DNA of 64,000 nucleotides from an uncultured Lachnospiraceae bacterium (GCA_910587045.1 CAJULG010000001.1:489087-553086), one strand, 5' to 3'. Numbered from the stretch's first letter, positions 7,987 through 17,269 are shown. The notes: a model not told the origin generated them from the sequence alone. Numbers and translations: made by a program.

Positions 7987-8015
7987 TTGACAACCCGGAA
8001 AAGATTTGATATATT
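7987..8015 (+). promoter_or_regulatory. Promoter of tRNA-Thr(GGT)
   Basis: TTGACA (7987-7992), 17 bases, TATATT (8010-8015), about 28 bases before the tRNA. Close to consensus, as expected for a stable RNA gene. Confidence 0.8.
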
Positions 8016-8042
8016 ATACACGTTGCCGAAATAAGGCAGAAT

Positions 8043-8115
8043 GCTACTATAGCTCAGGTGGTAGAGCGCATCATTGGTAATGATGAGGTCACGGGTCCGA
8101 CTCCCGTTAGTAGCT
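8043..8115 (+). tRNA. tRNA-Thr, anticodon GGT
   Basis: 73 bases that fold into the full cloverleaf: acceptor GCTACTA with TAGTAGC, anticodon stem CATCA/TGATG around TTGGTAA, T arm ACGGGTCCGACTCCCGT. CCA is not encoded. A T-rich run (TTCTTTTTTTG) follows directly and can serve as terminator. Confidence 0.95.
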
Positions 8116-8137
8116 TTCTTTTTTTGCCCTTTTGTGA

Positions 8138-8728
8138 CTACTCCTGACTCAGCTTCTTACGGATCCGCTGGATGGCATTATCAATCGACTTTTCTGTTTT
8201 ATCCAGTTCCTCTGCGATCCTTCCGTAGGATAATCCGTCCAGATACAATTCCAGTACATTCCGCTCATATTTACTCAATAATGTATCCATCTTGTATACC
8301 AGACCGCCCATCTGCTCCTGCATAAGCAGATTGGACTCCGGATTACTATTCTCTTCTGCCGCCAGTATATCCATGACAGAGCTTTTGGTTTCCTCATCCT
8401 GAGAATAAAAGGATATGTAATGATTTAACGGATAATGCTTCTTGCGGTTTGAACTTGTAACAGCGGTCAGTAGCTGCCGCTTAACACAAAGGACGGCAAA
8501 GGTATGAAAGCTGCAATTCCGTTCTTCATTGTAATCCCGGATCGCCTTAAATAATCCGATCATCCCCTCCTGCATCAGATCTTCAGAATCTGCACCGATC
8601 ATATAGATTTCCCTGGTCTCCCGTTTTACCATATTCCGATACTTATCCAGCAGATAATCCATTGCATCATGATCCTGCATTCGAATGCGTGCGATCAATT
8701 CTTCATCTGTTAATTCCCTTTCACTCAT
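8138..8728 (-). CDS. sigH: RNA polymerase sigma-H factor (sporulation/transition state)
   Basis: 196 residues from 8728, where GGAGAAGG gives a ribosome site; a start at 8743 lacks one. Region 2 reads DSEDLMQEGMIGLFKAIRDYNEERNC, containing the DLxQE core-binding segment, then SFHTFAVLCVKRQL. Region 4 ends with LSYGRIAEELDKTEKSIDNAIQRIRKKL, a helix-turn-helix for the -35. The gene follows rlmB, mrnC and cysS in the order of the sigH block of Bacillus and Clostridia, but the yacP/NYN-domain gene usually found between rlmB and sigH is missing here and the space is only 61 bases. It directs early sporulation and stationary-phase genes. Confidence 0.93.
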   Translation of the reverse strand: MSERELTDEELIARIRMQDHDAMDYLLDKYRNMVKRETREIYMIGADSEDLMQEGMIGLFKAIRDYNEERNCSFHTFAVLCVKRQLLTAVTSSNRKKHYPLNHYISFYSQDEETKSSVMDILAAEENSNPESNLLMQEQMGGLVYKMDTLLSKYERNVLELYLDGLSYGRIAEELDKTEKSIDNAIQRIRKKLSQE

Positions 8729-8789
8729 CCGTACCTTCTCCATTATCTCATACTATTACAAATGATCTTCTTATTAATCAGATAATATT

Positions 8790-9533
8790 CTACCGGTTCA
8801 TCCGCTGCCTTACGATCTCATAAGCAAGCACGCCTGCTGCCACTGATGCATTTAAGGAATCAATATTGCCCTTCATCGGAATCGCCGTTATAAAATCACA
8901 CTGCTCCCGAACCAGCCGGCTGACGCCTTCTCCCTCATTACCGATCACCAGTCCGATCGGCCCTGTCAGATTCTGACGATACATCAGCTCGCCGTCCATA
9001 TCTGCACAGAGAAACCATAATCCCCGTTTTTTCAGTTCGTCCATAGTCTGCACCAGATTGGTGACCTTCACTACCGGAGTATAATTCAAAGCACCTGCGG
9101 ATGCCTTTACAACGGTCGCTGTCAGCCCTGCGGCCCTTCGCTTGGGTATAATGACTCCATGTGCTCCTGCCAGATTTGCTGTCCGTATGATCGCACCCAG
9201 ATTGTGCGGATCTTCAATTCCATCTAATAAAAAGATAAAAGGATCCTCTCCCTTTTCCTCCGCCTTAGCAAAGATTTCCTCCAGCTCCGCATATTCATAG
9301 GCCGCTGCCTGAGCGATCACACCCTGATGCTTTCCCGTAGCAGAGATCTGATCCAGACGTTCTTTCGCTACATAGCTGATGATCGTATCCTGCTTGCGTG
9401 CTTCTCTTGTGATCGAATTAACCGCACCATCATGACAACCATCCTGAATATATAATTTATCAATGGTCTTTCCGGCACGGAATGCCTCTAAAACTGCATT
9501 CCTTCCTTCTATGGTATACTCTTCATATCGCAT
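8790..9533 (-). CDS. rlmB: 23S rRNA (guanosine 2'-O) methyltransferase RlmB (SpoU/TrmH)
   Basis: 247 residues from 9533 (MRYEEYTIEGRNAVLEAF). An in-frame extension to 9668 would overlap mrnC and does not resemble the family. The N-terminal substrate-binding domain is followed by the SPOUT knot with its three motifs: LLDGIEDPHNLGAIIRTANL, LVIGNEGEGVSRLV and IPMKGNIDSLNASVAAGVL. It uses S-adenosylmethionine to methylate a ribose in 23S rRNA. It sits between mrnC and sigH in the cysS operon. Confidence 0.93.
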   Translation of the reverse strand: MRYEEYTIEGRNAVLEAFRAGKTIDKLYIQDGCHDGAVNSITREARKQDTIISYVAKERLDQISATGKHQGVIAQAAAYEYAELEEIFAKAEEKGEDPFIFLLDGIEDPHNLGAIIRTANLAGAHGVIIPKRRAAGLTATVVKASAGALNYTPVVKVTNLVQTMDELKKRGLWFLCADMDGELMYRQNLTGPIGLVIGNEGEGVSRLVREQCDFITAIPMKGNIDSLNASVAAGVLAYEIVRQRMNR

Positions 9534-9570
9534 AAAATCTTTCCCTGTACATCCTTTCCATCGTTGTGTT

Positions 9571-10044
9571 TCAGTCCTCAACTGTAGTATCTTCTGGCGA
9601 TACACATTCTGTTCCGGCTTCCGCCTTTCTCCTTCTTCCAATCTGCAGTAAATCTGTAATTCTCGCATACTGCTCTGTCAGATACAGATAGCCGATCAAT
9701 GCCTCAAAACCGGTAGCCCGGTGATAATTTCCCATCGTAGCATTCTTTGCCTTTGTATGAGAATTCGCATTCCTGCCTCTTCGGTACACATCCTTCTCTT
9801 CCTCGGTTAACGCGCCTAACATCCAGTGCATCAACTCTGCCTGTGCCTCTGCCTTAACTATGGAGCTTACCTGTCTATGATACTTATTCACCTGGGTATT
9901 GCCTTCCGCCACCACCTCTGTCCGGATCAGCAGATCATAGACTGCATCCCCGACATAGGCCAGTGCAAGCGGAGAATAACTCCGTATATCCTGATGGGGC
10001 AGACACATCTGCGTTTTGAAATAACCAATTAAATCTTCTTCCAC
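9571..10044 (-). CDS. mrnC: Mini-ribonuclease III
   Basis: 157 residues. An RNase III catalytic fold without the dsRNA-binding domain, which matures 23S rRNA ends in Firmicutes. Visible motifs are LALAYVGDAVYDLLIR, corresponding to the RNase III signature, and RGRNANSHTKAKNATMGNYHRATGFEALIGYLYL. The start overlaps the end of cysS by 16 bases, so the two are translationally coupled, a common arrangement for this pair. Confidence 0.94.
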   Translation of the reverse strand: MEEDLIGYFKTQMCLPHQDIRSYSPLALAYVGDAVYDLLIRTEVVAEGNTQVNKYHRQVSSIVKAEAQAELMHWMLGALTEEEKDVYRRGRNANSHTKAKNATMGNYHRATGFEALIGYLYLTEQYARITDLLQIGRRRKAEAGTECVSPEDTTVED

Positions 10045-11426
10045 TTTACACCTTCCCTGGTATCCTCTAATACGATTCCCTTGTCCTGCAGTTCATTCCG
10101 AATGGCATCCGCTCTGGCAAAATCTTTATCCTTTCTTGCCTGTTGACGTTCTTCGATCAGACGTTCAATCTCCTCATCCAGCAGAGCTTCCTCTCTGTGG
10201 GTTTCAATTCCAAGAATGCCGCACAGCAGTTCTAATGTATCCAGAATCTTTTCACAATACGATTTCGATACATGTTCCCCTATTGTAGTATTGGATAACC
10301 TTACCAGTTCAAAAATAACAGCAATCGCATCTGCCGTATTCAGATCATCGTCCATCGCCGCTTCATATTTTTCAACCAGCTCATCCACTTTTCTGATCTG
10401 CCCGTCATCAGGTTGACTGTCCTCTGCCTGTTTTAAAGCTTCTTCTGCCCGTTCCACGGCAGTCAGGATCCGTTCCAGACCATTCTTTGCCGCTTCTACC
10501 AGATCATCCGAGAAATTCAACGGACTTCTGTAATGGGCGCTTAGCATAAAAAACCGGATCACCTGCAACGGGTACTTCTCCCCGATCTCACGGACGGTAA
10601 AAAAATTCCCCAATGACTTTGACATTTTTTCGTTATCTATCTTCAAAAAAGCATTATGCATCCAGTAGCGGGCAAATTCTGTTCCGTTTGCCGCCTCGCT
10701 CTGGGCAATCTCATTTTCGTGATGCGGAAAGATCAGATCCTCTCCTCCGGCATGGATATCAATGACATCTCCGATATACTTCTTCGACATGCAGGAGCAT
10801 TCCAGATGCCAGCCCGGACGGCCTTCTCCCCATGGGGATTCCCAGAAAGGTTCTCCCTCCTTCTTCGGCTTCCACAGGACAAAATCCAGATTATCTTCCT
10901 TCTCCTCCTGTCCGGACACCTTTAATTCCCGGTTACCGCTTCTTAAGTCATCCAGATTCTTGTGTGACAGCTTCCCGTAATCCTGAAAGCGTCTGGTTCT
11001 GAAATATACGGTTCCGTTCACTTCATATGCATATCCCTTGTCAATGAGCGTCTGCACCATCTGAATCATATCCGGGATCTCCTCGGTTGCCTTTGGATGA
11101 ACCGTGGCCTCCCGTACATTCATGTCATGCATATCCTTCCGGGCCTCTGCAATGTAACGTTCCGAAATCACAGAAGCATCCACCCCTTCTTCATTTGCCC
11201 GCTTGATGATCTTGTCATCCACATCAGTAAAATTCGATACATAATTCACCTCATAGCCCCGGTATTCCAGATAACAACGGAGGGTATCAAATACGATCAT
11301 CGGTCTTGCATTCCCGATATGAATCAGATCATACACAGTAGGGCCGCATACATAAATACCTGCCTTCCCCTCCCGGATCGGTACAAACTCTTCCTTTTGA
11401 CGTGTCATTGTATTATATAATTTCAT
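10029..11426 (-). CDS. cysS: Cysteinyl-tRNA synthetase
   Basis: 465 residues from 11426, where AAGGAG gives a good ribosome site; the frame stays open to 11456 but without support. It charges tRNA-Cys. Landmarks: CGPTVYDLIHIGNAR (HIGH motif and first zinc Cys), WHLECSCMS and HHENEIAQSEA (further zinc ligands), then KMSKSLGNFFTV. The C-terminal anticodon-binding helices are complete. First gene of the cysS-mrnC-rlmB-sigH operon, behind a strong promoter at 11492-11520. Confidence 0.97.
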   Translation of the reverse strand: MKLYNTMTRQKEEFVPIREGKAGIYVCGPTVYDLIHIGNARPMIVFDTLRCYLEYRGYEVNYVSNFTDVDDKIIKRANEEGVDASVISERYIAEARKDMHDMNVREATVHPKATEEIPDMIQMVQTLIDKGYAYEVNGTVYFRTRRFQDYGKLSHKNLDDLRSGNRELKVSGQEEKEDNLDFVLWKPKKEGEPFWESPWGEGRPGWHLECSCMSKKYIGDVIDIHAGGEDLIFPHHENEIAQSEAANGTEFARYWMHNAFLKIDNEKMSKSLGNFFTVREIGEKYPLQVIRFFMLSAHYRSPLNFSDDLVEAAKNGLERILTAVERAEEALKQAEDSQPDDGQIRKVDELVEKYEAAMDDDLNTADAIAVIFELVRLSNTTIGEHVSKSYCEKILDTLELLCGILGIETHREEALLDEEIERLIEERQQARKDKDFARADAIRNELQDKGIVLEDTREGVKWKKI

Positions 11427-11491
11427 CACATAACTCCTTGCTCTTACATTTTTCATAACAATTCAGCTATGATAACTCATATGCATTCTAA

Positions 11492-11520
11492 AGTATAGGG
11501 TTACTGTCTGCGTTTGTCAA
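11492..11520 (-). promoter_or_regulatory. Promoter of the cysS-mrnC-rlmB-sigH operon
   Basis: Minus strand TTGACA (11515-11520), 17 bases, TATACT (11492-11497), near-consensus for sigma-A. No T-box leader fits in the short 5' region. Confidence 0.8.
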
Positions 11521-11533
11521 GTAATCAGACGCT

Positions 11534-12592
11534 TCAGACAATCTCCATCAGATACAGCTTTTCTCCCAGGCGGGTCTTCTGTAGTAGAAAAGTGGTCAGC
11601 TGACGGATATCCCACCGTACGGCTGATTTCCGGAACTCTGTATCCTTCTCCGGTTCCCCTCGTAACAGCCGGCAGCCTTCCGGTGATAATACCAGCCGAA
11701 AGCTCCCGTTATTCTTTTCACAGATCGGATCCGTCAGACAGATATTCATCCTTTTCTGTCTTCCATCGTAGGGCAACAGCGTTACAAACTGTTCAGCGTC
11801 CAGGATCCGAAGCATCATAGGCTGTGATTCAATATACTCAATCTCTGCATTTCCATAACGCCGGTATAATTCCGGTATGATCCTGTCCTGCCAGACATCG
11901 GTCTGCATGTTTCTTTCCCGACCGGAAGCGCGCGCTCTGTCATCCCTGCTGTATTCTGCTTCAAAGATTTGCTCGATCACGATTCCCGGCGGCTCTGATT
12001 TCCGATTGAGGACATAGGCGCAATAACTGTTTCCGTCATCCCATTCCAGAAGGTCTCCTCCCTCGCACTGTACCTCGGCCCGCAGCTGATCCATGTAAGA
12101 AGCATCCCGGGCCGGAAAGCTCTGAAAACTCCGCACACGTTCCCTTCCCGGCTTCACAAAGGCTTCATCTCCCTGTATCAAGCGTCGTTCTTCGGTAAGC
12201 ATTACGAATTGAAAAGGTTCATAATACTCCTTCCTTGCCGGCATCAGATAGGTAAACGGTTCTTCTGCCGCCGCAAGATCCTGCAATGCACGTTCCATAC
12301 AGCTCCGCATCAGGCCCTGTCTCCGGTATTCTGCTTCCGTCGCAACTCCAACGATATAATGAAGCGTCAAAAGCCTGCTCTGCCCTCCGGAGTTCCATAC
12401 CCAGCGATACGGGTTCAGATGCAGCATGGAACAGATCTGGTCTCTCTGCTTTGCAATGATCACCCGATTCTTTGGGTATATCCATTGAAAATAGTAATCG
12501 GCAAAGGGAGCCGGATCATGGAATGCAGACTGCCATAAGGCACGAATGGCTTCCTTATTATCTTTTCCGTCGTATTGAATCGTTATATCCAT
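11534..12592 (-). CDS. GNAT family N-acetyltransferase, two-domain type
   Basis: 352 residues. Residues about 75-110 carry the acetyl-CoA loop of GNAT proteins: YIVGVATEAEYRRQGLMRSCMERAL, broken here only for reading as VGVATEAEYRRQGLMR followed by a helix. Then come YLMPARKEYYEPFQF and a second, less clear half ending in a domain that could be SCP2-like, an arrangement that recalls Eis-type acetyltransferases. The substrate is unknown. It follows hydF by 26 bases and probably shares the hyd transcript, but I see no functional reason for a link to H-cluster assembly. Confidence 0.75.
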   Translation of the reverse strand: MDITIQYDGKDNKEAIRALWQSAFHDPAPFADYYFQWIYPKNRVIIAKQRDQICSMLHLNPYRWVWNSGGQSRLLTLHYIVGVATEAEYRRQGLMRSCMERALQDLAAAEEPFTYLMPARKEYYEPFQFVMLTEERRLIQGDEAFVKPGRERVRSFQSFPARDASYMDQLRAEVQCEGGDLLEWDDGNSYCAYVLNRKSEPPGIVIEQIFEAEYSRDDRARASGRERNMQTDVWQDRIIPELYRRYGNAEIEYIESQPMMLRILDAEQFVTLLPYDGRQKRMNICLTDPICEKNNGSFRLVLSPEGCRLLRGEPEKDTEFRKSAVRWDIRQLTTFLLQKTRLGEKLYLMEIV

Positions 12593-12618
12593 CTTTATTC
12601 CTGAGGCATTATTCTTTG

Positions 12619-13851
12619 CTACAGCATTGCTATGCTTCGACGGAGTATCCCTTTCATCTCTGAAATAGCAATGCCATAATTAGTGATCGGTACTCCCTGA
12701 TTTCTTGCGCGTTGATAACGGGAACGAACCTCCTGCTCATTTAACATGCAGCCGCCGCATTGGATGATCAGACGATACGGACTGACATCCTTCGGAAATT
12801 CATTTCCACTGGTGAACTCAAAATATAACTCCTTTTCGCCGGAATATCTGCGGATCCAGGCAGGCAGCTTCTCTGTACCAATGTCTCCACACTGTCGGTG
12901 ATGGGTACAGCCCTCCGCGATCAGAATGGTATCCTTATCCTTCAATGCTTCCAGTACCTTCACGCCTTCCACTGCCGGCTTCAGCACACCCTTATGGCGG
13001 GCGAAAAGGATTGAAAATGAAGTCAGCGGAACTGATTCCGGCACAAGTGCCGCTACCGTTTCAAAAACCTGACTGTCTGTTACCACAAGATCCGGAGACT
13101 CTTTCAACTGATCCAGGGTGTATTGTAATTCTGTTTCTCTTGTGAGTACCGGTACTACTCCTTCATCCAGTAATTCGCGGATCGTCTGCTGCTGCGGAAG
13201 AATCAGCCGTCCCTTGGGAGCTGCATGATCCACCGGAATCACGAGCACAACCAGATCCTTCGGCTGAACCAGATCTGCTATGATCGGAAACGCAGGTTCT
13301 CTGTCAAGCTTAATATTGGCAAGCAGCTTCTTCAACTCCTGGATATGGACGTTCTGTACCGTACTGATATATATGCTTACTTCTTCCCCTGTCAACAGCC
13401 GGTCCGCCATTAATAAAGCATCCCCGGCATCTGTCTGTAATGATCCTTCCCGGGATAGCAGATCCGCCTTATTATAGACCACTATATACGGGATCCTCCG
13501 CTCCTGCAGACGGGTTATGATCCGTTCATCTTCCGGCCCCCTGCCCAGAGAGGCATCCACCACCACCAGTGCAATATCCGTTCGATTCAGTATTTCATAG
13601 CTCTTTTCTATGCGAAAGGCACCTAAAGGGCCTTCATCATCCAGTCCCGGCGTATCCGTAAACAGCACCGGGCCCAGCGGCAGCAGCTCCATAGACTTTC
13701 GGACCGGATCGGTAGTCGTCCCCTTTATCTCCGATACGATGGAAAGCGTCTGACCAAGCAGAGCATTCATAACGCTGGATTTCCCGGCATTCCGTTTTCC
13801 AAACAGACTGATATGAATCCTGTCTCCCCCGGGTGTTTCGTTCATATTCAT
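12619..13851 (-). CDS. hydF: [FeFe]-hydrogenase H-cluster maturation GTPase HydF
   Basis: 410 residues from 13851, with a GGAAG ribosome site; the frame is open to 13914 without support. HydF is the scaffold on which the 2Fe subcluster is built before transfer to HydA. The N-terminal GTPase has ISLFGKRNAGKSSVMNALL (P-loop), DTPGLDDEG (switch II) and VVYNKADL (G4). The C-terminal cluster-binding domain has CTHHRQCGD and, further on, QCGGCMLN, matching the CxH...CxxC ligands of HydF. It stands 31 bases downstream of hydG. Confidence 0.95.
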   Translation of the reverse strand: MNMNETPGGDRIHISLFGKRNAGKSSVMNALLGQTLSIVSEIKGTTTDPVRKSMELLPLGPVLFTDTPGLDDEGPLGAFRIEKSYEILNRTDIALVVVDASLGRGPEDERIITRLQERRIPYIVVYNKADLLSREGSLQTDAGDALLMADRLLTGEEVSIYISTVQNVHIQELKKLLANIKLDREPAFPIIADLVQPKDLVVLVIPVDHAAPKGRLILPQQQTIRELLDEGVVPVLTRETELQYTLDQLKESPDLVVTDSQVFETVAALVPESVPLTSFSILFARHKGVLKPAVEGVKVLEALKDKDTILIAEGCTHHRQCGDIGTEKLPAWIRRYSGEKELYFEFTSGNEFPKDVSPYRLIIQCGGCMLNEQEVRSRYQRARNQGVPITNYGIAISEMKGILRRSIAML

Positions 13852-13882
13852 ATTTTCTTCCTTTCTACCATCGACCGGAACG

Positions 13883-15307
13883 CTAAAAGCGAAAATCCCG
13901 CTGTCCGCGTTCAATCTTACCCAACTGCTCCATTACGATACTTCGTACCTGTTCCCTGGGAATATGCTCTAATTCAGTCTGTATCAATGCGTCCCCGATT
14001 CTCCGCGTCTCCGCAGAAGCGTAATCCGTCAGATACTCCTTCAAGGTCATCAATGCATTGGGATGACAACAGTTCTGGATCTGTCCGCTCTTACAAAGAC
14101 TCATAAAGCGATCTCCGGTTCTGCCTTCCCGATAACAGGCAGTACAAAAGCTCGGCACATAGTTCAGCTCCATCAGCCATCGCACCACCTCATCTAAGCT
14201 GCGGGTATCCATTACATCAAACTGCTCTGATCTTCTGTCCTCCGGTTCCGGTGTGGCATATCCGCCCACACTGGTCCGGGATCCGCCACTGATCTGAGAA
14301 ATACCAAGCGACAATACACGTTCCCGACACTGCTGACTCTCTCTGGTTGAGACGATCATTCCCGTATAAGGCACTGCGATCCGTATACAGGCAACAATTT
14401 TTGCAAAGGTAGCGTCATCAATACCATTAGTAAAAGAAGAAGCGTCAATATCCTCTGCATCCCGCAGCCGCGGTACGCTAATGGTATGGGGCCCCACGCC
14501 GAATACCGCCTCTAAATGCTCGGCATGCATCAGCAGACCGGCAAATTCATACCGGTATTTATCCAGACCGAACAGAACTCCACAGCCCACATCATCAATC
14601 CCGCCCTGCATCGCCCGATCCATTGCTTCGGTATGGTAATTATAATCATGCTTGGGCCCTGTAGGATGAAGTGCCAGATAACTTTCCTTGTGGTAGGTTT
14701 CCTGAAAGAGGATATAGGTTCCGATCTCCGCTTCCTTTAATTTCCGGTAGTTCTCTACTGTCGTTGCTGCAATATTTACATTCACCCTGCGGATCGCACC
14801 ATTCCTGTGATGAATTCCATAAATCGTATCCACAGCTTCCAGAATATATTCAATGGGATTATGAACCGGATCCTCTCCTGCTTCAATGGCAAGTCGTTTA
14901 TGTCCCATATCCTGTAAGGCGATCACCTCCCGGCGGATTTCCTCCTGCGTCAGCTTCTTTCTTGGCATATGCTGATTCACTGCATGATACGGGCAGTAGG
15001 TACAACCATTTACACAATAATTGGATAAGTAAAGGGGGGCAAATAATACAATACGATTCCCGTAGAAATCCTGCTTGATCTGTCTGGCAAGCTGTTCTAC
15101 CTCCTGATTGATTGCAGCATCCTCACAGGCAAGCAGAACGCTGGCATCCCGATGTCCTAAGCCCTTCCGCTCCTTTGCCCGTTCCAGGATCTCTCTTAAC
15201 AGTACCGGATCGTTCTTATGTTCCCGGGCGTACTCCAGTGTATCTAAAATCTCCTTATGATTAATGAATTCATCTGCCTTTGTACTCTTTGGGTCATATT
15301 TCCACAT
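13883..15307 (-). CDS. hydG: [FeFe]-hydrogenase maturase HydG, radical-SAM tyrosine lyase
   Basis: 474 residues. Cleaves tyrosine to make the CO and CN ligands of the H-cluster. The radical-SAM cluster motif is CVNGCTYCPYH (CxxxCxxC). Other landmarks are AIEAGEDPVHNP and GGSRTSVGGY, and the C-terminal second-cluster motif CTACYREGRTGDRFM followed by a further Cys-rich stretch (QNCCHPNA). Length and order are those of a complete HydG. It lies between hydE (20 bases) and hydF. Confidence 0.96.
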   Translation of the reverse strand: MWKYDPKSTKADEFINHKEILDTLEYAREHKNDPVLLREILERAKERKGLGHRDASVLLACEDAAINQEVEQLARQIKQDFYGNRIVLFAPLYLSNYCVNGCTYCPYHAVNQHMPRKKLTQEEIRREVIALQDMGHKRLAIEAGEDPVHNPIEYILEAVDTIYGIHHRNGAIRRVNVNIAATTVENYRKLKEAEIGTYILFQETYHKESYLALHPTGPKHDYNYHTEAMDRAMQGGIDDVGCGVLFGLDKYRYEFAGLLMHAEHLEAVFGVGPHTISVPRLRDAEDIDASSFTNGIDDATFAKIVACIRIAVPYTGMIVSTRESQQCRERVLSLGISQISGGSRTSVGGYATPEPEDRRSEQFDVMDTRSLDEVVRWLMELNYVPSFCTACYREGRTGDRFMSLCKSGQIQNCCHPNALMTLKEYLTDYASAETRRIGDALIQTELEHIPREQVRSIVMEQLGKIERGQRDFRF

Positions 15308-15327
15308 AATTAACCTTCTTTCTTATG

Positions 15328-16431
15328 TTACAGTGTACCGGGATAATCGCCCCTGTCCACCACAGGCTGAACACCGATCGCCTGCATCCGGCCCTGTATC
15401 AGACTGGTACATTCCGCTGATTCCTCTCCTGTGCAGCGCTTGTTATTGTATAAGCTATAATGCGCTCTGATCTCCCGCGGTGACAGATTCGGCATGATCA
15501 CATTTGCACCTGCCAGAATCCCCCGCATTCTTCCATCCTCTGCCAGAGTTCCTAATGCTGTGGTAGCCGGGAGCAATGCGCAGGGAAACATCAGTCTGAG
15601 GATGCCCAGCAAAAATAAGGTATGTTCGACCGTCCCATTCGGTTCTTTGCAAAAGGGCGTATCCTGATGAGAAATAAATGGGCCGATTCCAATCATATGA
15701 GGCTGAAGCTCCCACAGATATTCCAGATCCTCTGTCAGGCTCTTAACGGTCTGACCGGGGGAATCCACCATAAAACCGGCCCCCACCTGATAACCGATCT
15801 CCTTCAGCATCCGGAGGCATTCCTTTCGATAAATCAGAGACTGCGAGGCGGGGTGCAGGTATTGATAATGCCTCTCATCTGCGGTCTCATGTCGCAGAAG
15901 ATACCGGTCCGCTCCTGCCTGAAAATAGCGGATATAGCTTTCCCGGCTCCGCTCTCCGATCGACAATGTTACTGCGCAATCGGAATATCGCTTTTTAATG
16001 GTACTTACTATATCACATATCCGGTCATCCGTAAAATAAGCATCCTCTCCCCCCTGCAAAACAAAGGTTCTGTATCCCAGCCGGTATCCAGAATCACAGC
16101 AGGCCAGGATCTGCTCTCTGGATAGACGATACCGTTTTATATTGGAATTCTCCCGACGGATACCACAATAATAGCAATCGTTTCTGCAATAGTTTGTAAA
16201 CTCGATCAGACCACGCATATAAATCCGATTCCCAAAGATCCTTTCCCTGCACCGCACTGCCCGTTTGAACAGATCCTGATCCAGTTCAACTGCCAGATCA
16301 TACTTATCCGGAGATGAAAGCGACCAGCGGTAACCGATCAATTCTTCATATGCTTTTCTGCTGAGATGATGCTCCTCCTCTAACTGAGAAAGCATTTCTC
16401 TGTATACTGTTAGATTCCTCTGCTTTATCAT
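15328..16431 (-). CDS. hydE: [FeFe]-hydrogenase maturase HydE, radical SAM
   Basis: 367 residues from 16431 (MIKQRNLTVYRE). The frame is open back to 16512, overlapping ispF, but those residues are unlike the family. AGGAGGGG stands about 13 bases ahead of 16431. The radical-SAM motif is CRNDCYYCG (CxxxCxxC), followed by FVLQGGED, the GE-type loop SIGERSRESY, and PNLSPREIRAHYSLYNNK near the end. HydE is thought to act on a cysteine-iron precursor in H-cluster assembly. Confidence 0.94.
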   Translation of the reverse strand: MIKQRNLTVYREMLSQLEEEHHLSRKAYEELIGYRWSLSSPDKYDLAVELDQDLFKRAVRCRERIFGNRIYMRGLIEFTNYCRNDCYYCGIRRENSNIKRYRLSREQILACCDSGYRLGYRTFVLQGGEDAYFTDDRICDIVSTIKKRYSDCAVTLSIGERSRESYIRYFQAGADRYLLRHETADERHYQYLHPASQSLIYRKECLRMLKEIGYQVGAGFMVDSPGQTVKSLTEDLEYLWELQPHMIGIGPFISHQDTPFCKEPNGTVEHTLFLLGILRLMFPCALLPATTALGTLAEDGRMRGILAGANVIMPNLSPREIRAHYSLYNNKRCTGEESAECTSLIQGRMQAIGVQPVVDRGDYPGTL

Positions 16432-16508
16432 AGTTCCGTATAGGCCCCTCCTCCTGAAAAAACCTGCTACAGCGATACCCTGCTGCGATCCGCCTTCAGG
16501 ACTCCTCC

Positions 16509-17048
16509 TCAAGGCATATTACAACAACCCGGGCAGGTACGCTTTTCTCCCTCCATAGCATCATAGCTGTAATTTGCTACTGTTTCTAATGCACAGATCG
16601 CCTGCGCGCTGATTCCCTCACCTGTTCCGGTAAAGCCTAATCCTTCCTCCGTTGTTGCCTTTACATTCACGCGGTTGGCCGGCAGCTTCAGCGCCTCTGC
16701 AATGTTTTGTATCATTTGCGGAATATATGGTGCCATTTTGGGCCTTTGTGCTATGATCGTAGCATCTATATTCTCCACAAAAAGCAACTCTTCCTCCAGC
16801 AGACCACGCACCCGTTTCAATAATTCAATGCTGTCTGCTCCTGCATAGGCCGGATCTGAATCCGGGAAATGTCTGCCGATATCTCCAAGCGCTGCTGCCC
16901 CCAGCAGTGCATCCATCACTGCATGTGTGAGAACATCAGCATCAGAATGTCCTAACAGTCCCCGTTCATAGGGAATTTCTACTCCGCCTAATATTAATTT
17001 CCGGTTCTCCACCAGTTTGTGAACATCATATCCCATTCCTACCCGCAT
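16509..17048 (-). CDS. ispF: 2-C-methyl-D-erythritol 2,4-cyclodiphosphate synthase
   Basis: Fifth step of the non-mevalonate isoprenoid pathway. The zinc site DVH is in MRVGMGYDVHKLV, followed by GLLGHSDADVLTHAVMDALLGAAALGDIG and FPDSD, and the CDP site KATTEEGLGFTGTGEGI. The normal protein ends near residue 158; here about 20 further residues end in CPGCC. First of the ispF-hydE-hydG-hydF-GNAT run, divergent from the tRNA-Val/Met pair. The pairing with hyd genes looks positional rather than functional. Confidence 0.94.
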   Translation of the reverse strand: MRVGMGYDVHKLVENRKLILGGVEIPYERGLLGHSDADVLTHAVMDALLGAAALGDIGRHFPDSDPAYAGADSIELLKRVRGLLEEELLFVENIDATIIAQRPKMAPYIPQMIQNIAEALKLPANRVNVKATTEEGLGFTGTGEGISAQAICALETVANYSYDAMEGEKRTCPGCCNMP

Positions 17049-17145
17049 GTCTGCCTCCTGATTTTAAACTATCTTCCAGTTGTTCTTATTATTATAATTG
17101 GAATTCCGATAAAAATCCATACAACATATTTTTTCAAAATAGGGC

Positions 17146-17174
17146 TTGACTTTTTTATTCTCACCCCCTATAAT
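17146..17174 (+). promoter_or_regulatory. Promoter of the tRNA-Val/tRNA-Met pair
   Basis: TTGACT (17146-17151), 17 bases, TATAAT (17169-17174), 22 bases before tRNA-Val. Confidence 0.85.
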
Positions 17175-17196
17175 AGCACATGTGTCAAGTGACTAT

Positions 17197-17269
17197 GGGA
17201 TCTTAGCTCAGCTGGGAGAGCATCTGCCTTACAAGCAGAGGGTCACAGGTTCGAGCCCTGTAGGTCCCA
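17197..17269 (+). tRNA. tRNA-Val, anticodon TAC
   Basis: 73 bases. Acceptor GGGATCT pairs with AGGTCCC (one G-T), anticodon stem TCTGC/GCAGA around CTTACAA, T arm CAGGTTCGAGCCCTG. CCA is not encoded. Confidence 0.95.

Noticed and set aside
11427..11533. T-box leader for cysS (and similarly for glnS at 7885-8000)
   Set aside because: The 5' regions are too short and have no T-box sequence; each has only a plain promoter.
12219..12485. Minus-strand frame inside the GNAT gene
   Set aside because: Out-of-frame shadow within a gene supported by GNAT motifs.
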